Origin: Agapetus fuscipes
Taxonomy: Eukaryota > Arthropoda > Insecta > Trichoptera > Glossosomatidae
Direction: 5' to 3'
Length of the DNA: 64,000 bases
Assembly: GCA_951799405.1 (NCBI GenBank)
Contig: OX637353.1
Span: forward strand, 682,001 to 746,000
Shown here: positions 43,431-53,990 of the stretch, in pieces
Numbering within the stretch: the first letter of the stretch is position 1
Layout of the letters: each line of letters starts with the position of its first letter
Notes under the pieces: generated by a model
Seen by the model: the letters and a program-made list of their open reading frames with translations, nothing else
Database searches by the model: none
Told to the model about the DNA's origin: nothing
Translations under genes and position numbers: made by a program

Positions 43431-44512
43431 TCATGCTTCAACACAGTGTGTATTTTGGTCTCCTCGAGGAGTTGACCTCCACCTTTTGCCACCTATTGGT
43501 GATGCTCAGAGCTTACTTTCACCCAATCGTTTCATCTTACCTTTGGCCTCCCAATACTTTTTCTGCTATTGAGTATTGTGGAGTATTTTTTAACGGATAA
43601 TTCATCATTTTGGCGTGTTCCAACCATCAGAGTCGAAAAATATTCGTCATGTTTGGTAATATGCAAAATTTGTTTTTTTTTACAGCTCATGGTTGTACCT
43701 TCTTTGTTTATGTTACGTTATTGTGCGATGGAAAAAGTGGCGCTGTTCTGTAAATGTACCGGAAGGCATTCCTCACAGCTGGCTGGGGGCGGATATAGAA
43801 ACACATTCCTGTAAATGTTCCACCATAAACAACTACTTGATATCTCATCAATGCATTGTGTTAATTCAATCACGTTGTACAAAAAACATATATTTAGATG
43901 AAAAAAAATAAACGAAAAAATGTGTTCATTTTTTTTAATTTTCAAATATCCTCTTATAGCTTTGTTTATATAAGGTTGGTATGAGTCTGACTACCATGAC
44001 ATTTAACCCTTAGAACATTAAGGGCGTTCGAACCATCTAACTTTTGATCATGAATTCAAAGCGTTAACTTTATATCATTACTGATCAGTGATTAAAGGGC
44101 AGCCGGCAGTTTATGTAAAACACTGATTAGGTTGTTTGAATGTTCTGTGTTGTTTGAATTCTACAATTAAATTTCTTTGTAATTGCCTACAAACCAGGCG
44201 CAATACGACCACTTTTTGTATTTTTCAAACACCATGTGTAATATTTATTTTATGACTTAAAGCTACATTCAATGAAATCTGCTGCTTGAAGTTATAATCA
44301 CCATGGTATAAGTTTAGACTCTACATTTTGTCTCAGCAAGGAAGTGAGTGTGCTCGCTAGCGCTACATTAGCATGTGTAATGTGTATGGGGATCTGGTGA
44401 TTTTAAACAGTGAGCGCCAAACTGTAAACTGTAGTTAGTTGTTGGTAATGCTTATTAATGCGGAGTCTGCAGAAACATGCTTGCTGTTAATTTCAAATAA
44501 AACTTTATTATA
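43431..44512. other. Unassigned sequence
   Basis: Several frames of 60-81 codons over 43387-43945 overlap on both strands and are shared with copy 2. None has a recognisable motif. They may include older LINE coding sequence upstream of the C-terminus described at 43233. Confidence 0.4.
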
Positions 44513-44513
44513 A

Positions 44514-44712
44514 AAAATTTTGAAAAGATTTTTGTGAAACACTGTGGAAATTCATTTTAAAAAATTGATTATTTTTCAATAAAACATTAAAAAATAAAAG
44601 AAATTAAAAACTTTGTTTTATTCCACTTTTATTGTTTTTGAGTATGTTACAAACGTTTTCGGAATACCTTCCATCATCGGGTAACAACAATTACTAAAAT
44701 CAAACTTAAAAA
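44514..44712 (-). mobile_element. 3' end of the Penelope-like element
   Basis: Follows the stop codon of the reverse transcriptase on the minus strand. It contains the hammerhead-like motif (44646-44685), CAATAAAAGTGGAATAAAAC, and GAATTTCCACAGTGTTTCAC, words shared with the palindrome at 36974-37239. The left limit is where segmental copies 1 and 2 part company. Confidence 0.7.
44646..44685 (-). ncRNA. Hammerhead-ribozyme-like motif at the Penelope end
   Basis: Minus strand: stem I GTTAC / GTAAC; core CCGATGA (one change from CTGATGA); an extra T; stem II GGAA-GGTA-TTCC; GAA; minimal stem III AA-CG-TT; T at the cleavage position. Layout and spacing equal those at 36283-36320. Confidence 0.5.
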
Positions 44713-46710
44713 TTAAGACATGGGTGTGGGATCTATTGGTGGTAAGGGAGGGGGTAGCAAGGTAGGTATGTGGGAGGGAGATGGTGAGTTTTGGGGCGGA
44801 GCTAATATTGTTAGGAGAGGAGACGTAATGGCGGGAAGTTGAATATTTAGCATATTACTTTTATTTCTATGTTTATTTATTTCTAATATTTCTAATATGT
44901 CCAACTTTCTCCCTTTTTGGCAGCTATTTATTAATTCTAAATTATCTATATTAAAACTGTGTCCTTTTTCTCTCGCGTGTTCTCCTATTTCAGAGTGAAT
45001 CAAAACGTTTTTGATTGCTTTTTTATGCTCCATAAACCTTTCAGCTATTTTTCTACCTGATTGGCCAATGTAGAACATATCGCAATCATTACATTTTATT
45101 TTGTAAACTCCACTGTAGTCTTTTTGCGGCAGTTTTGATTTGTTATTAAGGATGTACTTTTTAATATTAGAGCTAGTGTAAAATGCTGCTTTAAAATTGT
45201 CTTTTTTACATATCTTTACAAGGTCTGTTGTGAGCTTCCCTGTGTATAAAATCCTTCTCCATGGTTTCGTCTCTTCACCGTTTTCAGGCACTTTATAATA
45301 GATGTATTTTTGAATGGTGAATGTTCTTTTCTTCTTTTTAATAATATTTTTAATTGTGTTTTGGTTGTAGCCGTTGTTTATTGCAATGTTGAGTATAGTA
45401 TTTTCTTCAATAGTGTAGTTTTGTGACGTAAGAGGAATGGATAATAATCTGTGAATCATTGAGTTGAATGCCGCCATTTTGTGTGGAATGGGATGATTTG
45501 ACTGTGCATGTATGATAGTGTCTGTGTATGTGTCTTTTCTGTAAATTTTAAAAATGAATTTATTGTCTTCTATTGATGTAGTTATGTCGAGAAAGTTGAG
45601 TTTATTGATTCCGGTCTCACATGTGAAGTTTATTTTGGGATGTTGTGAATTAAAAAGAGCTAAGAGTTTATCTAGTTGGCGTTTAGTTCCTGCAAATGTA
45701 AAGAAAATATCATCCACGTACCTTTGATAATTATGTACTAGGCTTACGAGGGGATTATTGGAGAGAAGTATTTTAGTTTCGAAATTGTTCATAAAAACAT
45801 CTGCTAGAAGTGGTGACAAAGGGTTGCCCATTGGTAAGCCGCTTGTTTGAGAATAATACGCATTTTCAAAACAAAAATAATTTTGATCTATGCAGACTTT
45901 TAAGATATTAAAAATTTCATTTTTTATTGTTTCATCTTCTTCTTTTTCATCCAGAATGTATTTGATAATATCCAAAGTTTCTTCCACTGGTATGTTGGTA
46001 AATAAGCTTTTGACATCAAAGGAGACTAGTTTGCAGTTTTTTGGAGGGTTTGTGTTGTGAAGTTTGTTGCAGAATTCAATGGAGTTCTTGATTCCGTAAG
46101 TGGGTTTGAATTGTGTCGAATTGAGAAACATTTTATTGGCAAGCTTCGCCATTTTGTAGCATGGGGCATCAACATAGGACACCACTGGGCGAAGTGGGTT
46201 TCCTTCTTTATGTATTTTGCTTAATCCATATAATTGTGGGGATTTCGGGTTCATAATGGATAATGCATACTTTGTATCAGCATTAATGGTTTTCTTGGAT
46301 TTCTTGATTACCTCTTTTATTTGTTTTTGGTATTTGGCTGTTGGGTTTTCTTTAAGTTTGCAGAATGTCGATGCGTCATCAATGATGTCCTGGATTTTTT
46401 TAACGTAGTCACATTTGTACAAAATTACAATGCTGTTGCCTTTATCGGCTTTTGTACACATTATATTATTATTGTCCATAAATTCCACAAACTGTTTTAT
46501 TGTGTTCAAATCATTTGTAGTGTTACATTTTTTATTTCCAGCTTTATTTAATTGGCGGTATTTATTTATCACCTTTGCACATTTGTATTTAGTAAAATAG
46601 TTAGTTGTCATTTCAAAATCAATTATCAAGTTTTTTAATTCACTGTTGTTCGACTTTGATTGATCCAAATTGAACTTTAATCCCTTTTGAAGGAGATTAA
46701 TAAATTTTAC
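44713..46710 (-). CDS. Penelope-like element protein: reverse transcriptase plus GIY-YIG endonuclease (5' end lost in gap)
   Basis: An open frame of about 665 residues runs from the N gap to TAA... stop before 44713. Counting from the notional start at 46941: LYGLSKIHKEGNPLRPVVSY at about 237-256; motif A FDVKSLFTNIP at 308-318; motif B SGLPMGNPLSPLLADVFM at 367-384; motif C RYVDDIFF (YVDD, catalytic) at 407-414; NKLNFLDI at 446-453; GIY-YIG nuclease starting SGVYKIKC at 610, with C-x2-C, FYIGQSG, R at 634 and EH. A proline-rich tail ends the protein. This domain order defines Penelope-like retroelements, which move by target-primed reverse transcription in the nucleus. No stop or frame break is visible in the sequenced part, so it may be young. 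The N-terminal part is in the gap or missing. The amino acids MIFILFSTLI beyond the gap are probably not part of it. Confidence 0.95.
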   Translation of the reverse strand, partial: VKFINLLQKGLKFNLDQSKSNNSELKNLIIDFEMTTNYFTKYKCAKVINKYRQLNKAGNKKCNTTNDLNTIKQFVEFMDNNNIMCTKADKGNSIVILYKCDYVKKIQDIIDDASTFCKLKENPTAKYQKQIKEVIKKSKKTINADTKYALSIMNPKSPQLYGLSKIHKEGNPLRPVVSYVDAPCYKMAKLANKMFLNSTQFKPTYGIKNSIEFCNKLHNTNPPKNCKLVSFDVKSLFTNIPVEETLDIIKYILDEKEEDETIKNEIFNILKVCIDQNYFCFENAYYSQTSGLPMGNPLSPLLADVFMNNFETKILLSNNPLVSLVHNYQRYVDDIFFTFAGTKRQLDKLLALFNSQHPKINFTCETGINKLNFLDITTSIEDNKFIFKIYRKDTYTDTIIHAQSNHPIPHKMAAFNSMIHRLLSIPLTSQNYTIEENTILNIAINNGYNQNTIKNIIKKKKRTFTIQKYIYYKVPENGEETKPWRRILYTGKLTTDLVKICKKDNFKAAFYTSSNIKKYILNNKSKLPQKDYSGVYKIKCNDCDMFYIGQSGRKIAERFMEHKKAIKNVLIHSEIGEHAREKGHSFNIDNLELINSCQKGRKLDILEILEINKHRNKSNMLNIQLPAITSPLLTILAPPQNSPSPSHIPTLLPPPLPPIDPTPMS

Positions 46711-46910
46711 NNNNNNNNNNNNNNNNNNNNNNNNNNNNNNNNNNNNNNNNNNNNNNNNNNNNNNNNNNNNNNNNNNNNNNNNNNNNNNNNNNNNNNNNNN
46801 NNNNNNNNNNNNNNNNNNNNNNNNNNNNNNNNNNNNNNNNNNNNNNNNNNNNNNNNNNNNNNNNNNNNNNNNNNNNNNNNNNNNNNNNNNNNNNNNNNNN
46901 NNNNNNNNNN
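46711..46910. other. Assembly gap of 200 N
   Basis: Exactly 200 N, so the length is a placeholder. It cuts the Penelope-like coding region and stands between the two copies of the large duplicated segment. Confidence 0.99.
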
Positions 46911-49574
46911 AAATCAGCGTTGAAAACAAGATAAAAATCACTTATGTAATTTGAATTAATTTTTAAGTCGCAGACTTGTGTTATTCATCAGAAGAAACTG
47001 ATTTGATTTTCAGCAATGCTCAGTTTCAAAGTTATTACCCCAAAATGTAATGAATTACAAAAAAACTACAAATACCAAATAGGTATGACAATAATGAGTT
47101 GAGTGTGTAATAAGACGGCATTGACAAAGAAATAGCTGCTCGTGGTTGTGTTTGAGCGCGCCTGATGTATAGGCAAATAGGGAAGATTATTCTGCTACAA
47201 CTGAAAAAATATAAATATAATAACACATAACAACAAAATGCATTTGTGTGCCTTATACAAGAGAAACAGAAAGTGCGCTAAAGTTCTCCTGCTAGAGATG
47301 TATAAATTTTAGAAGTGAACTTCAACAAGGTGTACATAATACATACGAAGCAATGCAGCGTTCAAATATGGAAGCGGAGTATTTTTCTTGCTTGGGAAAA
47401 ATAAATTGGGGTGACTGTGAGTGTGCTCACTTTATTTCAAGTACTTTTGTATTTCTGAATATTCGCGCTCAGGAGACAGCGGAGAAATAGGTTGGAGCTC
47501 ATTCCACCAGTGACAAGTATAAATCGTTGCTGGCAAACCCGAAACAAGGAAAACTTCAAAATAACTAAAGAACATCGTTTTGATATTGAAGGAATAATTT
47601 AATATGTTTACTATATATTTTTAGTGTTTTTCTATTAACACAGTGAAAGTCCATTTTTAATTATTTAAAAATTTAAATGGGAAAAACATACATAACACAT
47701 TCTATTTTATTTTATTAAAAATGTTAATTTCAGTATACCTAACTATAATACATTTTGAATCTTATATTTCTGTTAAATTTCGTCTATGAATTTATGTTTT
47801 TGTTTCTGTTTTGAAAAAATATTTGTAACCAATCTGCTCCTGAATATGCCTCATTAGGCGAAAATGTTCAAATACAAAAAATAAATAAATAAGTGAATGA
47901 AAACCATGTTTTACCCATTTGAATTTTTAATAATTAATATGTTTACTATTATTGACGTTGTTTGGAAACTTCAGTGGCTTCATCTTCAGATTCATTCATT
48001 AGTTTTAAAAAAGGCGTCAATTGAAGAGTTATCGTATCACCTGCACCGTTACGCAATAAACTTGTACCTTATAGGCATTTCATGAATTTCAGAGGAACGC
48101 TTACTAAATGAATCGAAACAGTAAATAAAAATAAATCAGTAGCGGGAAAATCTTTTGTAAGGTAATGTCATGATATCATATTTTAGTTATTGACAATTTC
48201 GGCTACAAGCACGGTTGTCTTTATAAAATGCCCGAGTTGAGAAAAATCACTTCTTAGCCTTGTCTAGGAACAAGTGCCCTATAAACGTTGAAATTTTAGT
48301 CACACGTATTCTTAAGGTAGGGAATTGAGCAAACAAAGCATGACCTAAATCCAGGTTCTGGCGTTCAACAGTCCGTGTTAATTGACTATGACAGGGTAAC
48401 ATACATTCACAGCCATTTGTCAAAAATGATCAATTTTGCATGTTCGAAAATCGCAAGCATTTTTTGCCTTTCGCACGTGATGAATGGTAATGAGTGCATT
48501 CCTACAGGATATCAATCCTCCTAGTATGCAGTGCTCGCATGTATGCGTCTCTGTGCCCGCACACACCCGCAGCTCGTTAGCGCGGCCGCTAATGCGCCGG
48601 TAATTGAGAGAGACGGCCGAACAACTTTTTTCCATAGCGCCTTCATGATAATAATAATTAACAAAAAATGTTCGCGGATGCAAATTGTTCCAGCATTAGC
48701 CGAAAGGCTGATTAATGCGCGCTTTTTTGTGAGTTTTAAAAAGTTTGAAAAAAATAGAATTAAGCATGCTGAAGTATCTTATGATATTGAAATAACAAAA
48801 AACGTTTGTAAAATGGACTCAGTTGTTGAAATACCAAAAAAACATTAGTGGAATGGACTCTGTATAATTTTGAATTTATTCATTTTAATATTAATATTAA
48901 CTTTTTTTCTCTGTGGGCCATCGTCACACTCGAATGGGAGGACCATTCTTAGCAACCGAGAACAAAATATTTGTCTGTGTTCTCTCTACCAGCCTGGCCG
49001 TGTTACGCCACAATTTTGTATGTGTCAATTCAAGAGCGGAGTCCAGTATAATATATACATTACATTTGGCTTGCTGCTTTATGTAGTTTTATTTCCTTGT
49101 ACACGTATATGTAATCTTATTGGCCTGCACACAAAACAAACACAATATGTTCCTAGTTGTTCAATCCAAAATAAATAAAAACAACACATAAGTTTTTTTT
49201 CAGGTTTATGCCAATTATTTTGTGTACTGAGTACAAAAAAAAGTGTAAACCTGAACACAAATTTTACAGAAAGAATTACAATTCTGATCATATAATATAC
49301 AATACCTGTATGATGGAAAAGGTTCTCACTTTTTGTGAAGACTAACTTAACATTTCTGTTTCCACGATTTTGGGAATAAACTCAGAAACGGTTATTCATT
49401 TCTGGCACTCTCAGTGCTTCTGAATTTGAACATAAACATTCTACCAACTGAGCTACCAACGATAAAAGTATTCTGTTAAAAAATACGCAACATAATTTAT
49501 ATTCAATTCTATATAATATATAATGCACTTCGTCGTCGTCTTTCGCCTAGAGTTCGATTTTTAAATGATAAAAA

Positions 49575-49690
49575 CCATCTACACTCGGGGATCGACCACG
49601 AGACCTCCCGGGCAGGAGGCAGCGACGTTGACAATACAGCCACCGCATGCTCTAACGTAACTGCCAATATAACAGTTCTTAACCCCCAGG
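49575..49690 (-). repeat. tRNA-like module 1 in H1
   Basis: Minus strand GGCAGTTACGTTAGAGCATG CGGTGGC (A-box-like), then CCTCCTGCCCGGGAGGTC and GTGGTCGATCCCCG (B-box-like). Its counterpart in H2 is at about 52095-52210. Too decayed for a tRNA gene; probably an old SINE head. Confidence 0.5.
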
Positions 49691-49756
49691 CAAGATAAGT
49701 GTGCGTAAAAAAAAACATTACAATTATGAACAGCTTTTTACGAGCGTGTGTAGATA

Positions 49757-49822
49757 CGCATGGTAGCGTAGCGGTACAGTCCGCGTCTCTGGGGGAAGAG
49801 GGCGCAGGTTCGAGCCCCTAGA
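49757..49822 (+). repeat. tRNA-like module 2 in H1
   Basis: GCATGGTAGCGTAGCGGTAC AGTCCGCG (A-box-like), GAGGGCGCAGGTTCGAGCCC (good B-box), then TAGATGTAATTTTG and T runs. In H2 at 52279-52345 the same module reads GGTTCGAGCCACTGG. Oriented opposite to module 1. Confidence 0.6.
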
Positions 49823-50154
49823 TGTAATTTTGTTTTTTTGTTTTTTTTTTCTTTGTCCCTTTTTTTAATTAATTTGAGAGGAATGCAATTCATCGATCTA
49901 TTTTGCGTAGTCAGAAACAGGAGTTTACATGATGGAAATCAGCCCATATCAAACAAAGCTTCAAAATTCTGCCGCTAGATGGCAGTATTTTAATTTTCTT
50001 ACTTAAATAAAAATAAAATCGCTTGATTTTTTTTTTAAATCTAGGTAGGTATAAAAAATTTTAAAGAAAAAAAATCATTAGATATTTTTTATATTTTTTC
50101 TTTTATTTCATGCAAATTAAAAAAAAAATACACAAAATAAAAATGGATTTAAAT

Positions 50155-50895
50155 CTGTAATCTAAGTTGCAAAGATATAAAACATTTGAGATTCATATTA
50201 CATGCATTCTTACAAGCAGACATGTATAAGTTCGCGCTTACATATGCTGCATGTGTATTTACAACACGACTTTTCCTCAAACAGAGATAAAATTTGCATA
50301 CCTTGACTGATAGGTTGGTATGCGACTGACCACCCATACTGTAAAAAATGGTTCACTTTGCCAATGTCACCCCTGCTTCAGGGATGGTCGGCAAGAGTTG
50401 CAGGGCTTATAATAATTTTAGATTGGGTTTTTTATATTGTAGGTCCACATGCGGCATGTGTGAGCACGAAATTATGCATGTCTGCTTATGGGAATGCATT
50501 TAATATGAATCTCAAATGATACATATCTTTGCAGCTTAGATTTACATTTAGAATTAGATTTAGATGGTGAACCATTACTTACAGTATGGGTGGTCAGCCA
50601 CATACTAACCTTTTAGTCAAGGAAATTATTTTGTTTAGTTCTATAATCTAAGTTGCAAAGATACAAGCACACACTTATAAGTTCGCGCTTACACATGCTG
50701 CATGTGTCCTTACAACATAAAAACACAATCTCTAATAAACATAAGCTCTGCAACTCTTGCCCATCTTCCCTCAAACAGGGGTGACGTTAGAAAAGTGAAC
50801 CATTTTTACAGTATGGGTGGACAGCCTCATACCAACCTATAAGATAAGGAAATTATTTTGATTTCTATTCTTTATAATCTGTAATCTAAGTTGCA
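50155..50895. repeat. R repeats inside H1, both orientations
   Basis: Partial minus copy 50155-50297, full plus copy 50298-50550 (starting CCTTGACTGATAGGTTGG and ending CTTTGCAGCTTAGATTTAC with an AGATTTAGAT tail), minus scrap 50572-50627, minus copy 50645-50855, and the start of another minus copy at 50874-50896 that is broken by the minisatellite. Confidence 0.8.
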
Positions 50896-50896
50896 A

Positions 50897-51620
50897 GGCA
50901 AACAGTGACAAAACGATACATGACCAAACAACAAAGTAACAAAACAGCACAGTGACAAAAAAGCACGGGGACAAAAAAAACAGTGAAAAAACAGGAAGGT
51001 GACAAAAGAGCATAGTGACATAACAGCACAGTGACAAAACAGCACGGTGATAAAACAGCACAGTGATATAACAGCACAGTGACAAAACGGCATATTGACA
51101 AAAAAGCACGGTGAGAAAACAGCACAGTGACATAACAGCACAGTGACAAAATAGCACGGTGACAAAACAGCACAGTGATATAACAGCACAGTGACAAAAC
51201 GGCCCATTGACAAAAAAGCACGGTGACAAAACAGCACAGTGACATAACAGCACAGTGACAAAACAGCACAGTGACAAAAAATGACGGTGACAAAACAACA
51301 CAGTGACAAATCACCACAGTGACCAAACTACACGGTGACAAAACACCACAGTAACAAAACAGCACAGTGACAAAGCAGCACGTTGACAAAACAGCATAGT
51401 GACAAAACAACACGGAGACAAAAAAGCACAGTGAAAGAACAGCACAGTGACACAACAACACGGTGACAAAACAACACGGTAACAAAACAGCACAGTGAAA
51501 AATCAGCACAGTGTCAAAACAGCACAGTGACAGAACAGCACAGTGAAAAATCAGCACAGTGTCAAAACAGCACAGTGACAGAACAGCACTTTAACCAAAA
51601 ATCACAGTGACATAACACAA
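50897..51620. repeat. 16 bp minisatellite expanded inside an R repeat
   Basis: About 45 units of AGCACAGTGACAAAAC with variants (CGGTG for CAGTG, CATAAC for CAAAAC, GATATAAC). The left flank CTAAGTTGCAA and right flank AGCAGACTCGTAAAAGTTCA are consecutive parts of an R repeat. Long minus-strand frames rich in Cys, Val, Leu and His (up to 223 codons) are artefacts of the repeat period. Confidence 0.95.
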
Positions 51621-51689
51621 GTACACTAGCAGACTCGTAAAAGTTCACGCTTACACATGCTGCATGTGGACTTACAACATAAACACCCA

Positions 51690-51739
51690 ACTCAAATGAA
51701 CATAAGTGCAACTCTTTTTGCACTTATGTTCATTTGAGT
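51690..51739. repeat. Perfect 22 bp hairpin at the end of an R repeat
   Basis: ACTCAAATGAACATAAGTGC AA, six-base loop CTCTTT, then the exact complement ending CATTTGAGT. The left arm is normal R sequence (CTCAAATGAACATAAG); the right arm is a mirrored copy. Confidence 0.9.
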
Positions 51740-52679
51740 CAAAAAATTTAATATTTGCATACACTATCGATGTATTTATTATATTGAGGTATAACCGTTT
51801 ACAGTGCGGGATATTTCCAGTATTTTTTTGTAATGGCGGATTTTCATAAATTTATTTTATCAAAGCCTAACAAATCTAAGTAAATGTTCTTTTACAAAAA
51901 CTGAGTGTTTTTATTTTACATGTTTTATAATACTACGAAGTTTAACGCGAGGAAACTATGTGCAATATACACATTTCACAAATGTTAAGGGGTTGGGCTG
52001 CGTAGCAGCCAGGGGCAACGCCCCTAGTCTATATATATTATAATGCCCTTCATCGTCGTCTTTCGCCTAGAGTTCGATTTTTAAATGATAAAAACCATCT
52101 ACACCCGGGGATCGACCACGAGACCTCCCGGGCAGGAGGCAGCGTCGTTGACAATACAGCCACCGCATGCTCTAACGTGAGTGCCAATATAACAGTTCTT
52201 AGCCCCCAGGCAAGATAAGTGTGCGTAAAAAAAAACATTAGAATAATTATGAACAGCTTTTTTCGCGCTGGTGCAGATACGCATGGTAGCGTAGCGGTAC
52301 AGTCCGCGTTTCTGGTGGTAGAGGGCGCAGGTTCGAGCCACTGGATGTAATTTTGTTTTTTTGTTTTTTTTTTTTGTTTTTTTTTTCTTTGTCCCTTTTT
52401 TTAAATTAATTTGAGAGGAATGCAATTCGTCGATCTATTTTGCGTAGTCAGAAACAGGAGTTTACACGATGGAAATCAGCCCATATCAAACAAAGCTTCA
52501 AAATTCTGCCGCTAGATGGCAGTATTTTAATTTTCTTACTTAAAATAAAAATAAAATCGCTTGATTTTTTTTTTAAATCTAGGTAGGTATACAAAATTTT
52601 AAAGAAAAAAAATCATTAGATATTTTTTTCTTAGTTTTTTTTTATATAAAGCTAATCTATTTTAACTCATATCCAAAAT

Positions 52680-53065
52680 CTTACTTGCAAAGGTAAATTA
52701 CATTTAAGATTTATATAAAATGCATTCCCACAAGCAGACACGTATAAGTTTGCGCTTACACATGCTGCATGTGGACTTAATACATTAAAAACCCAATGAC
52801 AAATTAACATAAGCCCTGCAACTCTGGCCTATCTTCCCTGAAACAGGGGTGAAATTTGCAAAATAATCATATTTTACAGTAGGTATGGGTGGTCAGCCTC
52901 ATAACAGCCTATAAATCAAGTATTTCTTTTTCTGTATTTCTTTATATAATCTTTATCTTATTATGTTGTTTATATAATCTATAATCTAAGTTGCTAAGAT
53001 ATATTACATAAGAGATTATATAGATTAGATAGATTAATATTAAATGCATTCTTACAAGCAGAGAC
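52680..53065 (-). repeat. R repeats inside H2
   Basis: Full copy 52680-52920 (GCATTCCCACAAGCAGACAC, TGCGCTTACACATGCTGCAT, CTGAAACAGGGGTGAAATTT). Partial copy 52985-53065, whose end carries AGATTATATAGATTAGATAG, the simple tail of the family. Confidence 0.85.
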
Positions 53066-53206
53066 GTCCGAAATGCGCTTCAAAATTTTATGTTCAAGTA
53101 CTGTAAGTTCCATGTTGAGAAACTCACTATTGCTAGAAGAGATTTCTGGTATTTTCATGCAGTTAAATGAGTGTGACATGAATGACAAAATATTCTTAAT
53201 TTTATT

Positions 53207-53472
53207 AATCGAATCCTGCTGAGGGTGTCAGAAATGATTCCCCGTTTCGGTGTTTATTTCGAACCCTATAATATAAAACCGGCAAGGTGTACTCAGCCTT
53301 CACAAGAAATGAGTACCAGCCCCCTCGGGAGCTGGGAAACCCCCCACTTTACTGAAGTGGTTGGCGTAAGGCCGGCCCCCTTACGTGTAAAAATTCCCTC
53401 GCCATATGCGACTCCTTTGGGGATAACGCGGCAAGGAGTTACACTATATGTGTAGCATAGTTGCGTTGCGTT
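53207..53472 (+). mobile_element. S-family SINE, 5'-truncated, in H2
   Basis: Starts in the B-box (CGAATCCTGCTGAGGGTGTC) and continues AGAAATGATTCCCCGTTTCG, GGGAGCTGGGAAACCCCCCA, GGATAACGCGGCAAGGAGTT, ATATGTGTAGCATAGTTGCG. The A-box half is missing. Confidence 0.88.
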
Positions 53473-53990
53473 ATTAACATCTTCAAAGCGTCTTCCGAAT
53501 TCGTGGAGAGCTTTCGTCACTTCTTCTTCATTTGTCACGAAACTGGCACAGTTTTGTTGCAATAGCAGCATTATTTTTTCTTTTTAAAAAAACAACAGTT
53601 TTAAGAACGATATGAATATTTTTGGTACCTACTTATGACCGTATGGGCACATCTGCCTTAGATAGTCCATTTCAACTGTACCTATGGACTTTTATAATTT
53701 TTCATTCAGCGGCTTCACTTCCTTAAAAATCAAGTTGGGTATGAATATCGCATCGTTTACCGTCAATCGAACATTTTCTATGTATTAATTCTGCCAATCT
53801 TTAACTGTTTACGAGGCGAGATTTCCCCGGTGTGTGAAAGATAAAAGGGTGGGGCTGATGAAAGTAAGGCAAATGACAAGAAACTAAATGCAAAAGTTTT
53901 TTTTAAAATAAAAAATAGTATTCGCAAACTTTTTACAAAAGTAAATATTTTTTTTGTCTATTTCTAATTCATTATTTTACAAATTTTAAC
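53473..53990. other. Helitron H2 cargo, unassigned
   Basis: 53473-53580 gives, on the minus strand, LLLQQNCASFVTNEEEVTKA then LHEFGRRFEDVN before the frame enters the SINE. It might be a captured gene fragment, but I cannot identify it. The rest is AT-rich. Confidence 0.3.

Larger units (their letters stand above)
37950..44513. repeat. Large duplicated segment, copy 1
   Basis: Matches 46980-49507 plus 54070-58063 along its whole length, with scattered substitutions and short indels (for example a 27-base difference near 38165, GTACATAATAATACAT versus GTACATAATACAT near 38325). It contains a Penelope-type remnant, a SINE scrap, two R repeats and a LINE end. The rest is unexplained. Copy 1 has no Helitron at 40512/40513. 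Confidence 0.92.
49508..52027 (+). mobile_element. Non-autonomous Helitron H1
   Basis: Begins TCTATATAATATATAATGCA and ends with two hairpins, GGCTGC-GTA-GCAGCC and AGGGGC-AAC-GCCCCT, then CTAG: the TC start and hairpin-plus-CTRR end of Helitrons. The first 630 bases are near-identical to the start of H2. No Rep/helicase frame. Cargo: two tRNA-like modules, several R repeats and a minisatellite. No target duplication, as expected for this class. The insertion point by comparison with copy 1 is T/C rather than the usual A/T. Confidence 0.85.

Noticed and set aside
46217..46600. Plus-strand frames inside the Penelope region
   Set aside because: Antisense to the clearly recognisable reverse transcriptase.
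46911..46941. MIFILFSTLI as the N-terminus of the Penelope protein
   Set aside because: It lies beyond a gap of arbitrary size, so the frame relation is accidental and the residues are not a known Penelope start.
49757..49822. Possible functional tRNA gene in the Helitron
   Set aside because: Box-like motifs are present but I cannot fold a full cloverleaf with a proper anticodon arm; the H2 copy has lost part of the T arm.
50886..51557. Long minus-strand frames (up to 223 codons) rich in Cys, His, Val and Leu
   Set aside because: They are produced by the 16 bp minisatellite; several frames are open together and the amino-acid pattern follows the repeat period.
50897..51620. CRISPR-like array
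   Set aside because: The unit is 16 bp with no unique spacers, in a eukaryotic sequence; it is a minisatellite.
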